DNA of 64,000 nucleotides from JBHJGS01 sp050331575 (GTDB taxonomy: Bacteria; Pseudomonadota; Alphaproteobacteria; Sphingomonadales; Rhodothalassiaceae): contig JBHJGS010000044.1 of the NCBI GenBank assembly GCA_050331575.1, forward strand, positions 1 through 64,000. The letters are read 5' to 3'. This document shows positions 1-8,019 of the stretch, piece by piece (the stretch's first letter is position 1; the number at the start of each line of letters is the position of its first letter). Under the pieces are notes generated by a model. It saw only the letters and a program-made list of their open reading frames with translations. It did no database searches and had not been told where the DNA came from. A program made the translations under genes and the position numbers.

Positions 1-164
1 GCGCCAGTGGCGGCGCAGGCGGCCGGGTCGGCAAGCCGGCAGGTGGCAAAATCCGGCTGAAGCGCCTTGGCAAGGCTGTGAAAGGGCGCCGAGGCCTGCT
101 GCACCCCCTCCCCCAACAGCAACAGCGTCAGGGCTGAATGGGCGTCAGGGTCGGCAGTGGGCAT
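1..164 (-). CDS. Partial unknown protein, N-terminus only
   Basis: An open frame runs leftward off the window from an ATG at 164, about 54 codons without a stop. It begins MPTADPDAHSALTLLLLGEG and continues with an Ala/Pro/Leu-rich stretch. An AAGG lies five bases before the ATG and acts as a plausible ribosome-binding site; two in-frame TTG codons lie slightly upstream as alternatives. It follows the PLP decarboxylase in the same direction after a 66-base gap, so it is probably the next gene of the leftward operon. I do not recognise the family from this fragment. Confidence 0.5.
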   Translation of the reverse strand, partial: MPTADPDAHSALTLLLLGEGVQQASAPFHSLAKALQPDFATCRLADPAACAATG

Positions 165-230
165 GGCGGCCTTGAGCAAGGGCAAAACAGATAAGCGGTT
201 GAACCGGTCGCGCGCTGCGCTGGTTCGGGC

Positions 231-1478
231 TTATACCAGAATTTCCTTGGGATGGGGGTGGCTGAGGAAATCCTTCGGGCTGGCCGAGGCGCCATAGGCC
301 CCGGACTGGAAGATCGCGACCAGATCGCCGACCTCGGCCTCCGGCAACGCCGCCTTGTCGCCCAGCAAATCGATCGGCGTGCACAGACAGCCGACCACCT
401 GTACCGGCCCTGCCGTTTCCGATCCGAAGCGGGTGGCCAGGGCCAGGGGATAGTTGCGCCGGATGCCCTGGCCGAAATTGCCGGTCGCCGCCAATTGATG
501 ATGCAAGCCGCCGTCGGTGACCAGATAGGTGGTGCCGCGCGACACTTTCTTGTCGATCACCCGGCAGATATACACCCCGGCCTCGCCGACGAGGAAGCGG
601 CCGAGTTCGATGATCACCGAGGCGCTGGGCAGCCGGGTGTTCAGGTCATTCACGATCTCCCGCAGCGCCGTCTTCATCTGGTCCAGATCGAGCGGCTTGT
701 CCTTCGGGAAATAGGGGATGCCGAACCCGCCGCCGATATTCAGGTGCCGCACCGGCGCCGGGGCCGCGTCGGCCAGTCGCAAGGCCAGATCGGCGATGCC
801 GCGCTCAGCCTGGGCCAGCGCGGCGGCATCGAGATTCTGCGATCCGCCGAAGATATGAAAGCCGTGGAATTCAAGCGGCAGATCCTTGGACGCGGCCAGC
901 AGGTCCGGCACCTGTTCCGCATCAACCCCGAAGGCGCTGGGCCCGCCGCCCATATGCATGCCCGAGCCCTTCATCTTGAAATCGGGATTGACCCGGACGG
1001 CAAACGGCGCCCGCCGCCCCTGGGCCGCGGCGGCCCGGGCCAGCCGCTGCATTTCCAAGCCCGATTCCACCTCCGTAATGATCCCGGCGGCGGCCGCCTG
1101 CGCCAGTTCCGCATCGGTTTTGCCCGGCCCGGCAAAGCCGATGGTGAGGGGATCGAAGCCGGTGTCCATCGCGACATGCAGTTCGTCACCGGACGCGATA
1201 TCGAAGCCGTCAACCAGGCCGGCCAGATGTTGCACCACCGCGGGCATGGGATTGGCCTTGATGGCATAGTGCAGCTTCACGGTCTCAGGCAGCACGCGCC
1301 GCAGCAGGGCGACCCGCTGGGTCAGCTTGGCGCGGTCATAGGCAAAGAAGGGCGTCTGCCCCACTCTGGCGGCCAATCGGCTGACCGGCCAGCCATTGAC
1401 CAGCAGTTCGCCGTCTGCGCCTTGCCAGGGCGCGATCGCCGGATGGATCGGCGCGGACATCGGCGGCTGATCGTTCAC
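231..1478 (-). CDS. PLP-dependent decarboxylase, XrtA-associated
   Basis: A 415-residue fold-III PLP decarboxylase of the diaminopimelate/ornithine decarboxylase family, of the subfamily found in exosortase A loci. The PLP lysine is Lys74 in HYAIKANP. A Gly-rich phosphate-binding segment (GGGFGIPYF) and a C-terminal CLCTPIDLLGD segment, carrying the Cys and Asp of this fold's active site, are present. The GTG start overlaps the stop of the acyl ligase gene (GTGA), so the two are translationally coupled. An in-frame ATG six codons later (1460) is the alternative start. The substrate is not known. By analogy with BtrK of butirosin biosynthesis, it could decarboxylate an aminoacyl group held on the nearby carrier protein (inference). 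Confidence 0.9.
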   Translation of the reverse strand: MNDQPPMSAPIHPAIAPWQGADGELLVNGWPVSRLAARVGQTPFFAYDRAKLTQRVALLRRVLPETVKLHYAIKANPMPAVVQHLAGLVDGFDIASGDELHVAMDTGFDPLTIGFAGPGKTDAELAQAAAAGIITEVESGLEMQRLARAAAAQGRRAPFAVRVNPDFKMKGSGMHMGGGPSAFGVDAEQVPDLLAASKDLPLEFHGFHIFGGSQNLDAAALAQAERGIADLALRLADAAPAPVRHLNIGGGFGIPYFPKDKPLDLDQMKTALREIVNDLNTRLPSASVIIELGRFLVGEAGVYICRVIDKKVSRGTTYLVTDGGLHHQLAATGNFGQGIRRNYPLALATRFGSETAGPVQVVGCLCTPIDLLGDKAALPEAEVGDLVAIFQSGAYGASASPKDFLSHPHPKEILV

Positions 1479-3061
1479 GCCTGCACCTCTGCCTGCGTCT
1501 GCACCAGTTCCGCAGCGAGCCCCTTGCGGTCAATCTTGCCATTGGGCGAGCGCGGCAGGCTGTCCCTTGCCACCAGCCGGGCCGGCACCATGAACCCTGG
1601 CAGGGTGTGCTTGCAGTGGCGCAGCACCGCTTCGGCGCTGTAGCCGGTGCCCGGCACCACCACCACGACGATCTCCTGGCCCAGCGCCTCATGGGTCAGG
1701 CCCAAGGCGGCGGCCTCTTCAACCAGGCCGGAGGCGAACACCGCCTCCTCCACCTCCGTCGGACTGACCCGATAGCCGCTGGTCTTGATCATATCGTCGG
1801 TGCGGCCAACAAAGTAGAGAAAGCCCGCCTGGTCGGTGCGCACCAGATCCCCCGACCAGACCGCCAGATCCTGGGTCGGCACCTCGGCCAGACCGCCCGG
1901 TGCTGGCTTGAACCGCTCCGCCGTGCGCGCCGGATCATTCCAATAGCCCAGCGCCACCAGGGGCCCGCGATGCACCAGCTCGCCCTCCTCGCCAGGGCCG
2001 GCCAGGCTGCCGTCCGGCTTGGCCACCAGGATCTCCGCATTGGGGATCGCCTTGCCGATGGAGTCGGGCCGGCGGTCAACCTCCGCCGGGTCAAGATAGG
2101 TCGAGCGGAACGCCTCGGTCAGCCCATACATCAGATAGGGTTTGGCCTTGGGAAAGGTCTCGCGCAGCCGATCCAGCAGCGGCCGGGGCATGCGCCCGCC
2201 GGTATTGGCGAAATAGCGCAGGCCCAGCCGCGCCTCATCCGGCCACGGCACGCTCATCAACTGCATCCACAAGGGCGGCACACAGGTCAGCCCAGTGATG
2301 CCGGCGCGCGCGCACACCGAGGGGATGTCGCGCGGCAGCAGATAATTGTGCAGCACCACCTGGGCGCCGACGGTGAAGGCCGTGGTCAGCTGCGAAAAGC
2401 CGGCATCGAAACTGAGCGGCAGCAGCGACAAAATGCGATCCTCGCCATGGTTCTCCAGATAGGCCGCGACACTGTCGCCGCCGACCACCAGATTGCGGTG
2501 CGACAGCACCACCCCCTTGGGCCGGCCGGTGGAGCCGGAGGTGTAGAAGATCGCGGCGATGTCAGAGTCGGTGTGCGGCCCGGGCGGCAGCGGCCGGTCC
2601 GCGGCGGCGGCCACCAGATCATCCCATGTCAGCATCTCAATGCCGTCGATCCGGCTCGTTGGCACCGCGTCCACGCTGACGATCAGCCGCACGCTGCTGC
2701 CGGCCAGGCTTTCAGCCAGCGCCTCGATACGGCCTTTCGAGCTGATCAGCACGCGGGCGGCACAATCGGCCAGGATGTGGCCGACCTGCGGGGCCTTCAG
2801 CACCGGATTGCACGGCACGAAGATGCCCCCGGCCATGGCCGCGCCATAAAAGCCCGCGATCGTCTCTACCCGCTTGTCCAGATAAACCGCCACGCGGTCA
2901 TGCCGCATCAAGCCTTGACCCGCCAGCCCCCGCGCCACCGCCTCCACCAGGCCGGCCAGGTCGGCATAGCTAAGCGGCGACGCCTTGCCCACGGACAAAG
3001 CCGGGGCCTCGGCGGCGGCAGCGCGCCGCAGCAAAACTTGATCATGCAGAAACCGGATCAT
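1475..3061 (-). CDS. AMP-forming acyl-CoA/ACP ligase, XrtA-associated
   Basis: ANL-superfamily adenylating enzyme of 528 residues. The P-loop motif reads YTSGSTGRPKGVVLSH, followed by the MYGLTEAF aromatic/Thr-Glu motif, WSGDLVRTD, and a C-terminal domain ending PNGKIDRKGL with the catalytic Lys. It activates a carboxylate as acyl-AMP and passes it to CoA or a carrier-protein thiol. The ATG at 3061 (MIRFLHDQ) was chosen because it lies four bases after the stop of the upstream gene; the longer frame would run into that gene. Its coupling to the PLP decarboxylase and the ACP at 6950 point to a carrier-bound substrate. Family membership is confident; the substrate is unknown. Confidence 0.9.
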   Translation of the reverse strand: MIRFLHDQVLLRRAAAAEAPALSVGKASPLSYADLAGLVEAVARGLAGQGLMRHDRVAVYLDKRVETIAGFYGAAMAGGIFVPCNPVLKAPQVGHILADCAARVLISSKGRIEALAESLAGSSVRLIVSVDAVPTSRIDGIEMLTWDDLVAAAADRPLPPGPHTDSDIAAIFYTSGSTGRPKGVVLSHRNLVVGGDSVAAYLENHGEDRILSLLPLSFDAGFSQLTTAFTVGAQVVLHNYLLPRDIPSVCARAGITGLTCVPPLWMQLMSVPWPDEARLGLRYFANTGGRMPRPLLDRLRETFPKAKPYLMYGLTEAFRSTYLDPAEVDRRPDSIGKAIPNAEILVAKPDGSLAGPGEEGELVHRGPLVALGYWNDPARTAERFKPAPGGLAEVPTQDLAVWSGDLVRTDQAGFLYFVGRTDDMIKTSGYRVSPTEVEEAVFASGLVEEAAALGLTHEALGQEIVVVVVPGTGYSAEAVLRHCKHTLPGFMVPARLVARDSLPRSPNGKIDRKGLAAELVQTQAEVQA

Positions 3062-3065
3062 GCGA

Positions 3066-3809
3066 TTAGGCCTTTGCCGCGCCTTTGGGCGAGTGTGTAG
3101 CGGCGACCGGTCCACTCTTGCAAGCGGCCTGCGGCACCGGCACCGGAATCACCGGACGGCGCCGAACCGTCAAAGACAGATGCCGGCGATTGCCAAGATC
3201 CGACCACGCCAATTGCAAGCCGCCGAAACGGACGAAATCACTCCGGCCAACTTGTTTCGCCCCCAACCGGGCATGGCTGCGCACGGAGCCCAGATTGAAG
3301 GCGGAGATGCGGCTAACGCTGACCTCCCGCCCTTGGCTGCGAAGAAAGCGGTCTGCTGCATCCCACAACGCCAGAAACGCAAAGCTAGCGCGATGATCGG
3401 GCAAAACATAAACGTCGAAATCCCAGGCGCAAATATGAGCCGGTCGCGGCTCGAAGCGACAGCGTACCTCATCCTCATCATAACCGTTTAGGCAGAACCA
3501 AGCATAAGCAGCCAAGGTCTCGCCTCTGAACAGCCCGAGGCAGCGGGCGCCCTGGCCAAAGCGAAAGTTCACGACAGAGCCGGCAATCGGCATCGCTGCC
3601 AAAGCCGGGTCAGTGGGGCCGATCTCACGCGATGAAAAGGCTGCAGCCCGGCGCGCCGGCAACCGCGGTGTTTCCGCCACGGGTTGGGCGACAAGAAGAT
3701 AGCTCCGGACGGCCTGGTCTAGCCCCGCCCGGCTGAGCGCGTAGAAAAAAGTGGAGCGTGGCCCCAGGGCGCGGGCGGTGTCGCGCAAACGTGTTAGCGC
3801 ATGTTTCAT
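3066..3809 (-). CDS. GNAT-like acyltransferase
   Basis: A 247-residue cytosolic protein with no signal peptide. The central part (about residues 75-210) resembles a GNAT N-acyltransferase core: a strand-rich segment CLGLFRGETLAAYAWF, then a helix and the segment SRISAFNLGSVRSHARLGAK, which looks like the acetyl-CoA-binding loop and following helix. The tail is Pro/Ala-rich. The start at 3809 gives a four-base ATGA overlap with the preceding gene; a start nine codons earlier is possible. Position in the operon suggests it acylates a sugar or the ligase/ACP product. The acyl donor and acceptor are not readable from the sequence. Confidence 0.6.
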   Translation of the reverse strand: MKHALTRLRDTARALGPRSTFFYALSRAGLDQAVRSYLLVAQPVAETPRLPARRAAAFSSREIGPTDPALAAMPIAGSVVNFRFGQGARCLGLFRGETLAAYAWFCLNGYDEDEVRCRFEPRPAHICAWDFDVYVLPDHRASFAFLALWDAADRFLRSQGREVSVSRISAFNLGSVRSHARLGAKQVGRSDFVRFGGLQLAWSDLGNRRHLSLTVRRRPVIPVPVPQAACKSGPVAATHSPKGAAKA

Positions 3810-4975
3810 ATGCTGCGGGCCCGCTCCGTCATGCATGCATCAATGGTGAACTTGGCTGCCCAGTTCAGATATTCGAAGCGGCCATAATCGCCATTCACCG
3901 GAAACGAGCCCTTGACGCCACCGCGCTGTCCGTCTGGCCCGTCCAGACGGATGGTGCGGCGCACAAATGCCGTGGCCCGGTCTGCCGCCGCAGCCAGCGC
4001 GTCGGCGCCCGCCGCATCGGCCAGATAATACCAGCTGTCGGCGATCTGAACATTGCCGGTCAGGCACGACCAGCGGACGGCTGCACGCCAATTCTCATCA
4101 AGCCGACCGGGAAGGGCACCGTCTGGCCGCTGGGCGCTGGCCAGGCCCTGCGCCATGCGCGCGGCCGCCGTCAGGATATCCGCCCGGCCGGACAGGCGGT
4201 GCGCCTCGACCAGTCCCTTCAGATAATAGCCCAAGGTGTGGGTCAGCGGTTTGGAAGCATCACTGAGACAGCAATCAGCGACCCAGCCATTGGGCGCCAT
4301 TTTGGTCAACGCCCAATCAATTTGGCGCAAACCGGCGGCGCCGTAGCCGTGATCCGGCGCCTGCCGTTCAGCCTCGAACAGCCCCCAAGACACATGCGTC
4401 TCATAGGCCTTCTCGCCCGGCTTGGCGAAGGGCGTGGGGTGTGAGCGCCAGCAGCCGTCCGCATCAAGGCTATCGCGCAGAAACCGGGCGGCTGCGTGCA
4501 TGGCGGCTTGATAGGGTTCGCCGAACCGCTCCACGCCGGCGGCCAGGCCTATGAGGATCTGGCCGGTATTAAACGTGACCGAGACAACCGGTTCGCTGTC
4601 GATGCGGCCGCCCTGAAAGCCGCCGTCACGCCGCTGGATTGACACCAGCCAGTCCAGCATCGCGCGAGCGCGCTCAGCCAGCCTGGGCCGGCCCAGATGA
4701 TCCGCCACCGCAAACATGGTGGGCACGATATAGCCGGTGGTCTCCGGATAAGAGGTGGCCCAGCCCTTGATCAAGCTATAGTCGCGCGCGACCCCCGGAT
4801 CGCCCGAAGCGCTATTGTCCTGGGCGCGGCACAGCCAGTCAGCACAGGCCGCGATCACCGCCTCCGGCCCGGGATCGGTTGCCGGCACACCGCCCTTGTC
4901 CATAGCCAGCGCGGCCTTGGCTTGGTCCGGCAGGGGCGGTGTGCCCCGCAACAGAGTGGCGATTTTGGCGAACAT
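3806..4975 (-). CDS. Alpha/alpha-toroid protein (terpenoid cyclase or six-hairpin glycosidase fold)
   Basis: A 389-residue soluble protein with repeated helix pairs and Gly/Asp turn motifs: SIQRRDGGFQGG, LDADGCWRSHP, AQGLASAQRPDGALPG, CLTGNVQIADSWYYLA. This pattern is typical of alpha/alpha-toroids such as squalene-cyclase-like repeats, six-hairpin glycosidases and some uronate-processing enzymes. I see no cyclase DxDD motif. Lying between a methyltransferase and a GNAT-like protein in a polysaccharide operon, it could act on a glycan, but no catalytic residue can be assigned with confidence. Its ATG overlaps the upstream stop by one base (TGATG). Confidence 0.6.
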   Translation of the reverse strand: MFAKIATLLRGTPPLPDQAKAALAMDKGGVPATDPGPEAVIAACADWLCRAQDNSASGDPGVARDYSLIKGWATSYPETTGYIVPTMFAVADHLGRPRLAERARAMLDWLVSIQRRDGGFQGGRIDSEPVVSVTFNTGQILIGLAAGVERFGEPYQAAMHAAARFLRDSLDADGCWRSHPTPFAKPGEKAYETHVSWGLFEAERQAPDHGYGAAGLRQIDWALTKMAPNGWVADCCLSDASKPLTHTLGYYLKGLVEAHRLSGRADILTAAARMAQGLASAQRPDGALPGRLDENWRAAVRWSCLTGNVQIADSWYYLADAAGADALAAAADRATAFVRRTIRLDGPDGQRGGVKGSFPVNGDYGRFEYLNWAAKFTIDACMTERARSI

Positions 4976-5691
4976 CAGCGGCCTCCGAGCGGTGTTCCAA
5001 TTTCAAGGGCAAGTTTTGGCAGCCGCTCGTGATCATGGATCCGGCAGTCAAAGCCACGGCGCGACAGCGCCTGGGCCAGCTCGGCCAGTTTGGGATAGCG
5101 CGCGTGACAATAATAGCGCGGAACCAGCGGCAGAAACAAATAGCGGGTGACGAATTTCTTGCGCGCCATTTTTCGGCCGTAGGCGGAGTGGCGATCATGA
5201 TCGAAGATCACCGCCCGACCACCGGGCCGCAAGGCCGCCACGATCAGGTCGACCGCCTCGGCCTGCCGCGCCGGCGGCAATTGCTGAATCATGTCGAACG
5301 CCACGATCAAATCGAACCCGCCCTCGACGTGAGGGAATTGATAGGCGGCCGGATCTAACGCGCTGCCTTGCTTGATCGCGTCTGCCGAAACCCGGCCGGC
5401 AAGCTTGGCCTGCGCCACCGCAACCATCTTCTCAGACAGGTCAAAGCCCGCCAATTCCGCCGGCCAGCGACCCAGTGCCAAGCGCTCGGCCAACACCGTC
5501 AGCCACGCCCCGGTGCCGCAGCCCGCATCGAGAACCTTTACAGGGCCTTGAGCCGGCATACGGGATAAGACATCCAACACAATGGTTGAGAAGAATTCCA
5601 CCATCGGCGCACCATGGGCGAAATCCTCTGTATAGACCCCTGCCTCCACCAGCCTGTTAAACGCGGCACGCTGTTTTTGGATTTCGTTCAT
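4975..5691 (-). CDS. Class I SAM-dependent methyltransferase
   Basis: A 238-residue Rossmann-type methyltransferase. Motif I is VKVLDAGCGTGAWL, followed by ELAGFDLSEKMVAVA (acidic ribose contact) and GGFDLIVAFDMIQQLPPA (motif IV-like), with GGRAVIFDHD as a later strand. ATG 5691 (MNEIQKQR) is preferred over the in-frame TTG at 5709. It sits seven bases after the sulfotransferase stop, with GAGGG about 11 bases upstream. Likely substrates are the polysaccharide, its precursor, or the carrier-bound group made by neighbouring genes. Confidence 0.8.
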   Translation of the reverse strand: MNEIQKQRAAFNRLVEAGVYTEDFAHGAPMVEFFSTIVLDVLSRMPAQGPVKVLDAGCGTGAWLTVLAERLALGRWPAELAGFDLSEKMVAVAQAKLAGRVSADAIKQGSALDPAAYQFPHVEGGFDLIVAFDMIQQLPPARQAEAVDLIVAALRPGGRAVIFDHDRHSAYGRKMARKKFVTRYLFLPLVPRYYCHARYPKLAELAQALSRRGFDCRIHDHERLPKLALEIGTPLGGR

Positions 5692-5698
5692 ATCCGCT

Positions 5699-6694
5699 CT
5701 ATCCCTCAATCTTCCCGCGTTCCAAGGGAGTTTTAGAGCGAATTCCCAGGCGCATTTTCAAGCGTCGCCACCGGCCACCACGCAAAAGCTGATAATAAAT
5801 TCCAAGAAGTTCAGCGCGCGGTGACTTCGGTAAATGTTCCAGATGCTCATAGCCGAACGCTGCTAAGGCATTGCCAGCGATATCCTCAAATACCAGACGC
5901 TGCGCCGGGCGCATCTCGCGCTTCCAGCGCGCAACTTTATTCGGATCAGGCGGCTGGCGCAAATTCGGCCAAAGCCAAAGCCGGTCATCCGGCACTTTCT
6001 CATCGATGGTTTCGCGATAGGCCAGCATGCGCGGCGAAAAGTCCACGTTCAGAAAAGCGCACAGGTCCTTCAACGTCGGCTCAAGGGACAAGATCAGGTC
6101 CTCGTAACGCAGATGGTAAAATCGCTCTGGCCCGATCAAGTCGCCCAGCGCCCGACAGACGGCCATACGCTGCTGCCAGGCCAGCGCACAGTCTCGGATA
6201 TTGCCCGCTCCATACGGCATGGTCTGATGCGACAGCGCGACATCGCGCCCATCCCGGACCAGATGCACGAACCGGGCATCGGGAAACCAGCGCGCTACCT
6301 GTGCGATATGATCAATCGTCGCGATATCCATCTGCGCCCAGCGCGGTTTATCCTTCGCCGCGGCATAAGCCTGATAGACGGCGGCCAGAATATCGCTGAA
6401 GCGCTGCCCTCGACGCTGGGCTTCAACGGCAGCGAAATCCAAGCGCACATCCCAGTCGCTGATGCGCTGGTGGCTGAGCACCGCCGTGATGAGATCGCGG
6501 CAATCTTGTTCGATCAAGGGCTGATTGTTTTGAGCAAATCGATCAGCCAATTCATACCAAAGACCCGCCACCGGGTAGGGCACGGCGATGAGAGGATGAG
6601 CGCCAACGAGAAGCGACACCATGGTGGTGCCGCTGCGTTCCATGCCGAACAAGAATATCGGCGCCGCGGCACCGGTCGCCGAGGTCGAAGACAT
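5699..6694 (-). CDS. Sulfotransferase family protein (PAPS-dependent)
   Basis: A 331-residue protein with both PAPS-binding signatures: the 5'-phosphosulfate loop GMERSGTTM (Arg20-Thr24) and the 3'-phosphate segment FVHLVRDGRDVALSH (Arg147-Ser155). There is no signal peptide. It is the first gene of the leftward operon. Family knowledge says it transfers sulfate from PAPS to a hydroxyl or amine; the context makes a sugar of the exopolysaccharide or its lipid-linked precursor the likely acceptor. The Arg-rich C-terminus may contact a membrane or polyanion (inference). Confidence 0.85.
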   Translation of the reverse strand: MSSTSATGAAAPIFLFGMERSGTTMVSLLVGAHPLIAVPYPVAGLWYELADRFAQNNQPLIEQDCRDLITAVLSHQRISDWDVRLDFAAVEAQRRGQRFSDILAAVYQAYAAAKDKPRWAQMDIATIDHIAQVARWFPDARFVHLVRDGRDVALSHQTMPYGAGNIRDCALAWQQRMAVCRALGDLIGPERFYHLRYEDLILSLEPTLKDLCAFLNVDFSPRMLAYRETIDEKVPDDRLWLWPNLRQPPDPNKVARWKREMRPAQRLVFEDIAGNALAAFGYEHLEHLPKSPRAELLGIYYQLLRGGRWRRLKMRLGIRSKTPLERGKIEG

Positions 6695-6949
6695 GAAAGA
6701 CGCCGCCTCCCTAGAAGAAGATCCGATACTGGGTCATGGTGGCTGCTGACCCGACGCAACGCTGCGCCGAGCTAGCATGCGCCCTGGTGGGGAACAAGGC
6801 GCTTGGGTCCGCGCGGCTGCGACGTCCGATCCGATTTGGCTTTGCGCCCATGCAATGCTTTCTGTAGAAGGGCGCGACTCGCTTCCAGGGTGCGTCAAAT
6901 CAGCAGTGAATGGCCGAATTATGCGGTCGGGTGAATGAGTAGAGGGGCC
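6695..6949. promoter_or_regulatory. Divergent intergenic region between two EPS accessory operons
   Basis: About 255 bases separate the sulfotransferase start (leftward) from the acyl carrier protein start (rightward). Promoters for both operons must lie here or just inside the genes. I could not pick out convincing -35/-10 pairs. An AGAGGGG just before 6950 is the ribosome-binding site of the carrier protein. Confidence 0.5.
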
Positions 6950-7204
6950 ATGTCCACGTTCGAACAGGTTCAGTCGATCATCGGGGAAGCCCTGTCGTTG
7001 GGCGATCGCGCCCAAACGCTTACGCCAGAGTCACGGCTGTTCGGCGACATTCCGGAGTTTGATTCCATGGCGGTGCTGACAGTGGTGACCTCACTGGAGG
7101 AACATTTCGACATTTTGTTTGACGACGAGGACATTGCGGAGGAGCATTTTGCGGACATGTCCAGCCTTGTCGCCCTGGTAGAAAGCAAGCGCGCCGCAGC
7201 ATGA
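6950..7204 (+). CDS. Acyl carrier protein, XrtA-associated
   Basis: An 84-residue acidic helical protein with the 4'-phosphopantetheine attachment serine in PEFDSMAVL (Ser39). It carries an acyl or aminoacyl group as a thioester in the cytosol. ATG 6950 follows a strong AGAGGGG site; an ATG five codons upstream is weaker. Its stop overlaps the next start (ATGA). It is the first gene of the divergent operon, opposite the operon holding the AMP-ligase and PLP decarboxylase, so all three can form one pathway. Confidence 0.9.
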   Translation: MSTFEQVQSIIGEALSLGDRAQTLTPESRLFGDIPEFDSMAVLTVVTSLEEHFDILFDDEDIAEEHFADMSSLVALVESKRAAA

Positions 7205-8019
7205 GCGATCGGTTCGCCGAGGATTTTGCCGTGGGCTTCGTTCCTGGCCCATCAGGCCGCTTGTTCCTCACCAAAATCGCACCGCCGGCGCCGACCAAGG
7301 GATCCCTTCTGATCGTGCCGCCCTTTGCAGAAGAAATGAACTGTTCGCGCCGCTTCATGTCGGGTTTGGCGCGCGCGCTTGCTAAAAGCGGCGTGGCTTG
7401 CTGGATTGTTGACCTTTGGGGTACCGGCGATAGCGAGGGGGACTTCGCCACAGCCGATCTTAATGTCTGGTGCGCCGATATAGCGCACATCTCCGCCTGG
7501 TTGGCCGAGCGAGACGGCGCTGCACCGCGGCGGCTGGGCATTCGGCTGGGCGCCAGCTTAGCCGCCGCTGCAGACCAACCGGCGCAGGCCTTGATCATGA
7601 TTCAACCGGTGCTGAACGGCCAGACGTTTACAACCCAATTCCTACGCGTGCGCATTGCCGCGGGAATGGCAGCCGGCCGGCGCGAAACTGCCAAGCAGCT
7701 GCGCGAGATGAGCGCAAAGGGTACACAGCTTAGCGTCGCTGGCTATCGCCTTTCTCCGTCCTTGGTGAGCCAGTTGGATGGCTTCTCGCTGGACCAGGTG
7801 GACATCGATGGCAAGGGCCTGGTGTCTTGGTATGAAACCCAGCGGACCGTGGCTGAAGACGCACCGCGCCGCCTATCGCCGCCGCAAGCGTGGTTGGCGC
7901 ACGTGGCCCACGACCGCTTGGTCGCCGCTGAACCTTTTTGGTCCATCCAAGAGCCAACGGTTCCACCTGGCCTGATCGAGACCGTCTGTGCGGACCTGCA
8001 AATGCCGGTGGCAACATGA
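7201..8019 (+). CDS. Alpha/beta hydrolase-like protein, XrtA-associated (hydrolase 2 type)
   Basis: A 272-residue alpha/beta-hydrolase-fold protein. The N-terminal strand LLIVPPFAEEMN and the segment VDLWGTGDSEGDF (the usual DxxGxGxS) are clear. The nucleophile elbow, normally G-x-S-x-G, reads GIRLGAS, placing Arg at the nucleophile position, so classical serine hydrolysis is not expected. A late segment AHVAHDRLVA may hold the His/Asp region. It belongs to the paired hydrolase families of exosortase A loci and overlaps both neighbours by four bases. It might act as a binding or transfer protein for the carrier-bound group (inference). Confidence 0.85.
   Translation: MSDRFAEDFAVGFVPGPSGRLFLTKIAPPAPTKGSLLIVPPFAEEMNCSRRFMSGLARALAKSGVACWIVDLWGTGDSEGDFATADLNVWCADIAHISAWLAERDGAAPRRLGIRLGASLAAAADQPAQALIMIQPVLNGQTFTTQFLRVRIAAGMAAGRRETAKQLREMSAKGTQLSVAGYRLSPSLVSQLDGFSLDQVDIDGKGLVSWYETQRTVAEDAPRRLSPPQAWLAHVAHDRLVAAEPFWSIQEPTVPPGLIETVCADLQMPVAT

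Noticed and set aside
252..3100. Two long plus-strand frames of 463 and 497 codons
   Set aside because: They lie opposite the PLP decarboxylase and acyl ligase, whose motifs are unambiguous. The frames are rich in His, Gln and Arg as expected for antisense of high-GC genes.
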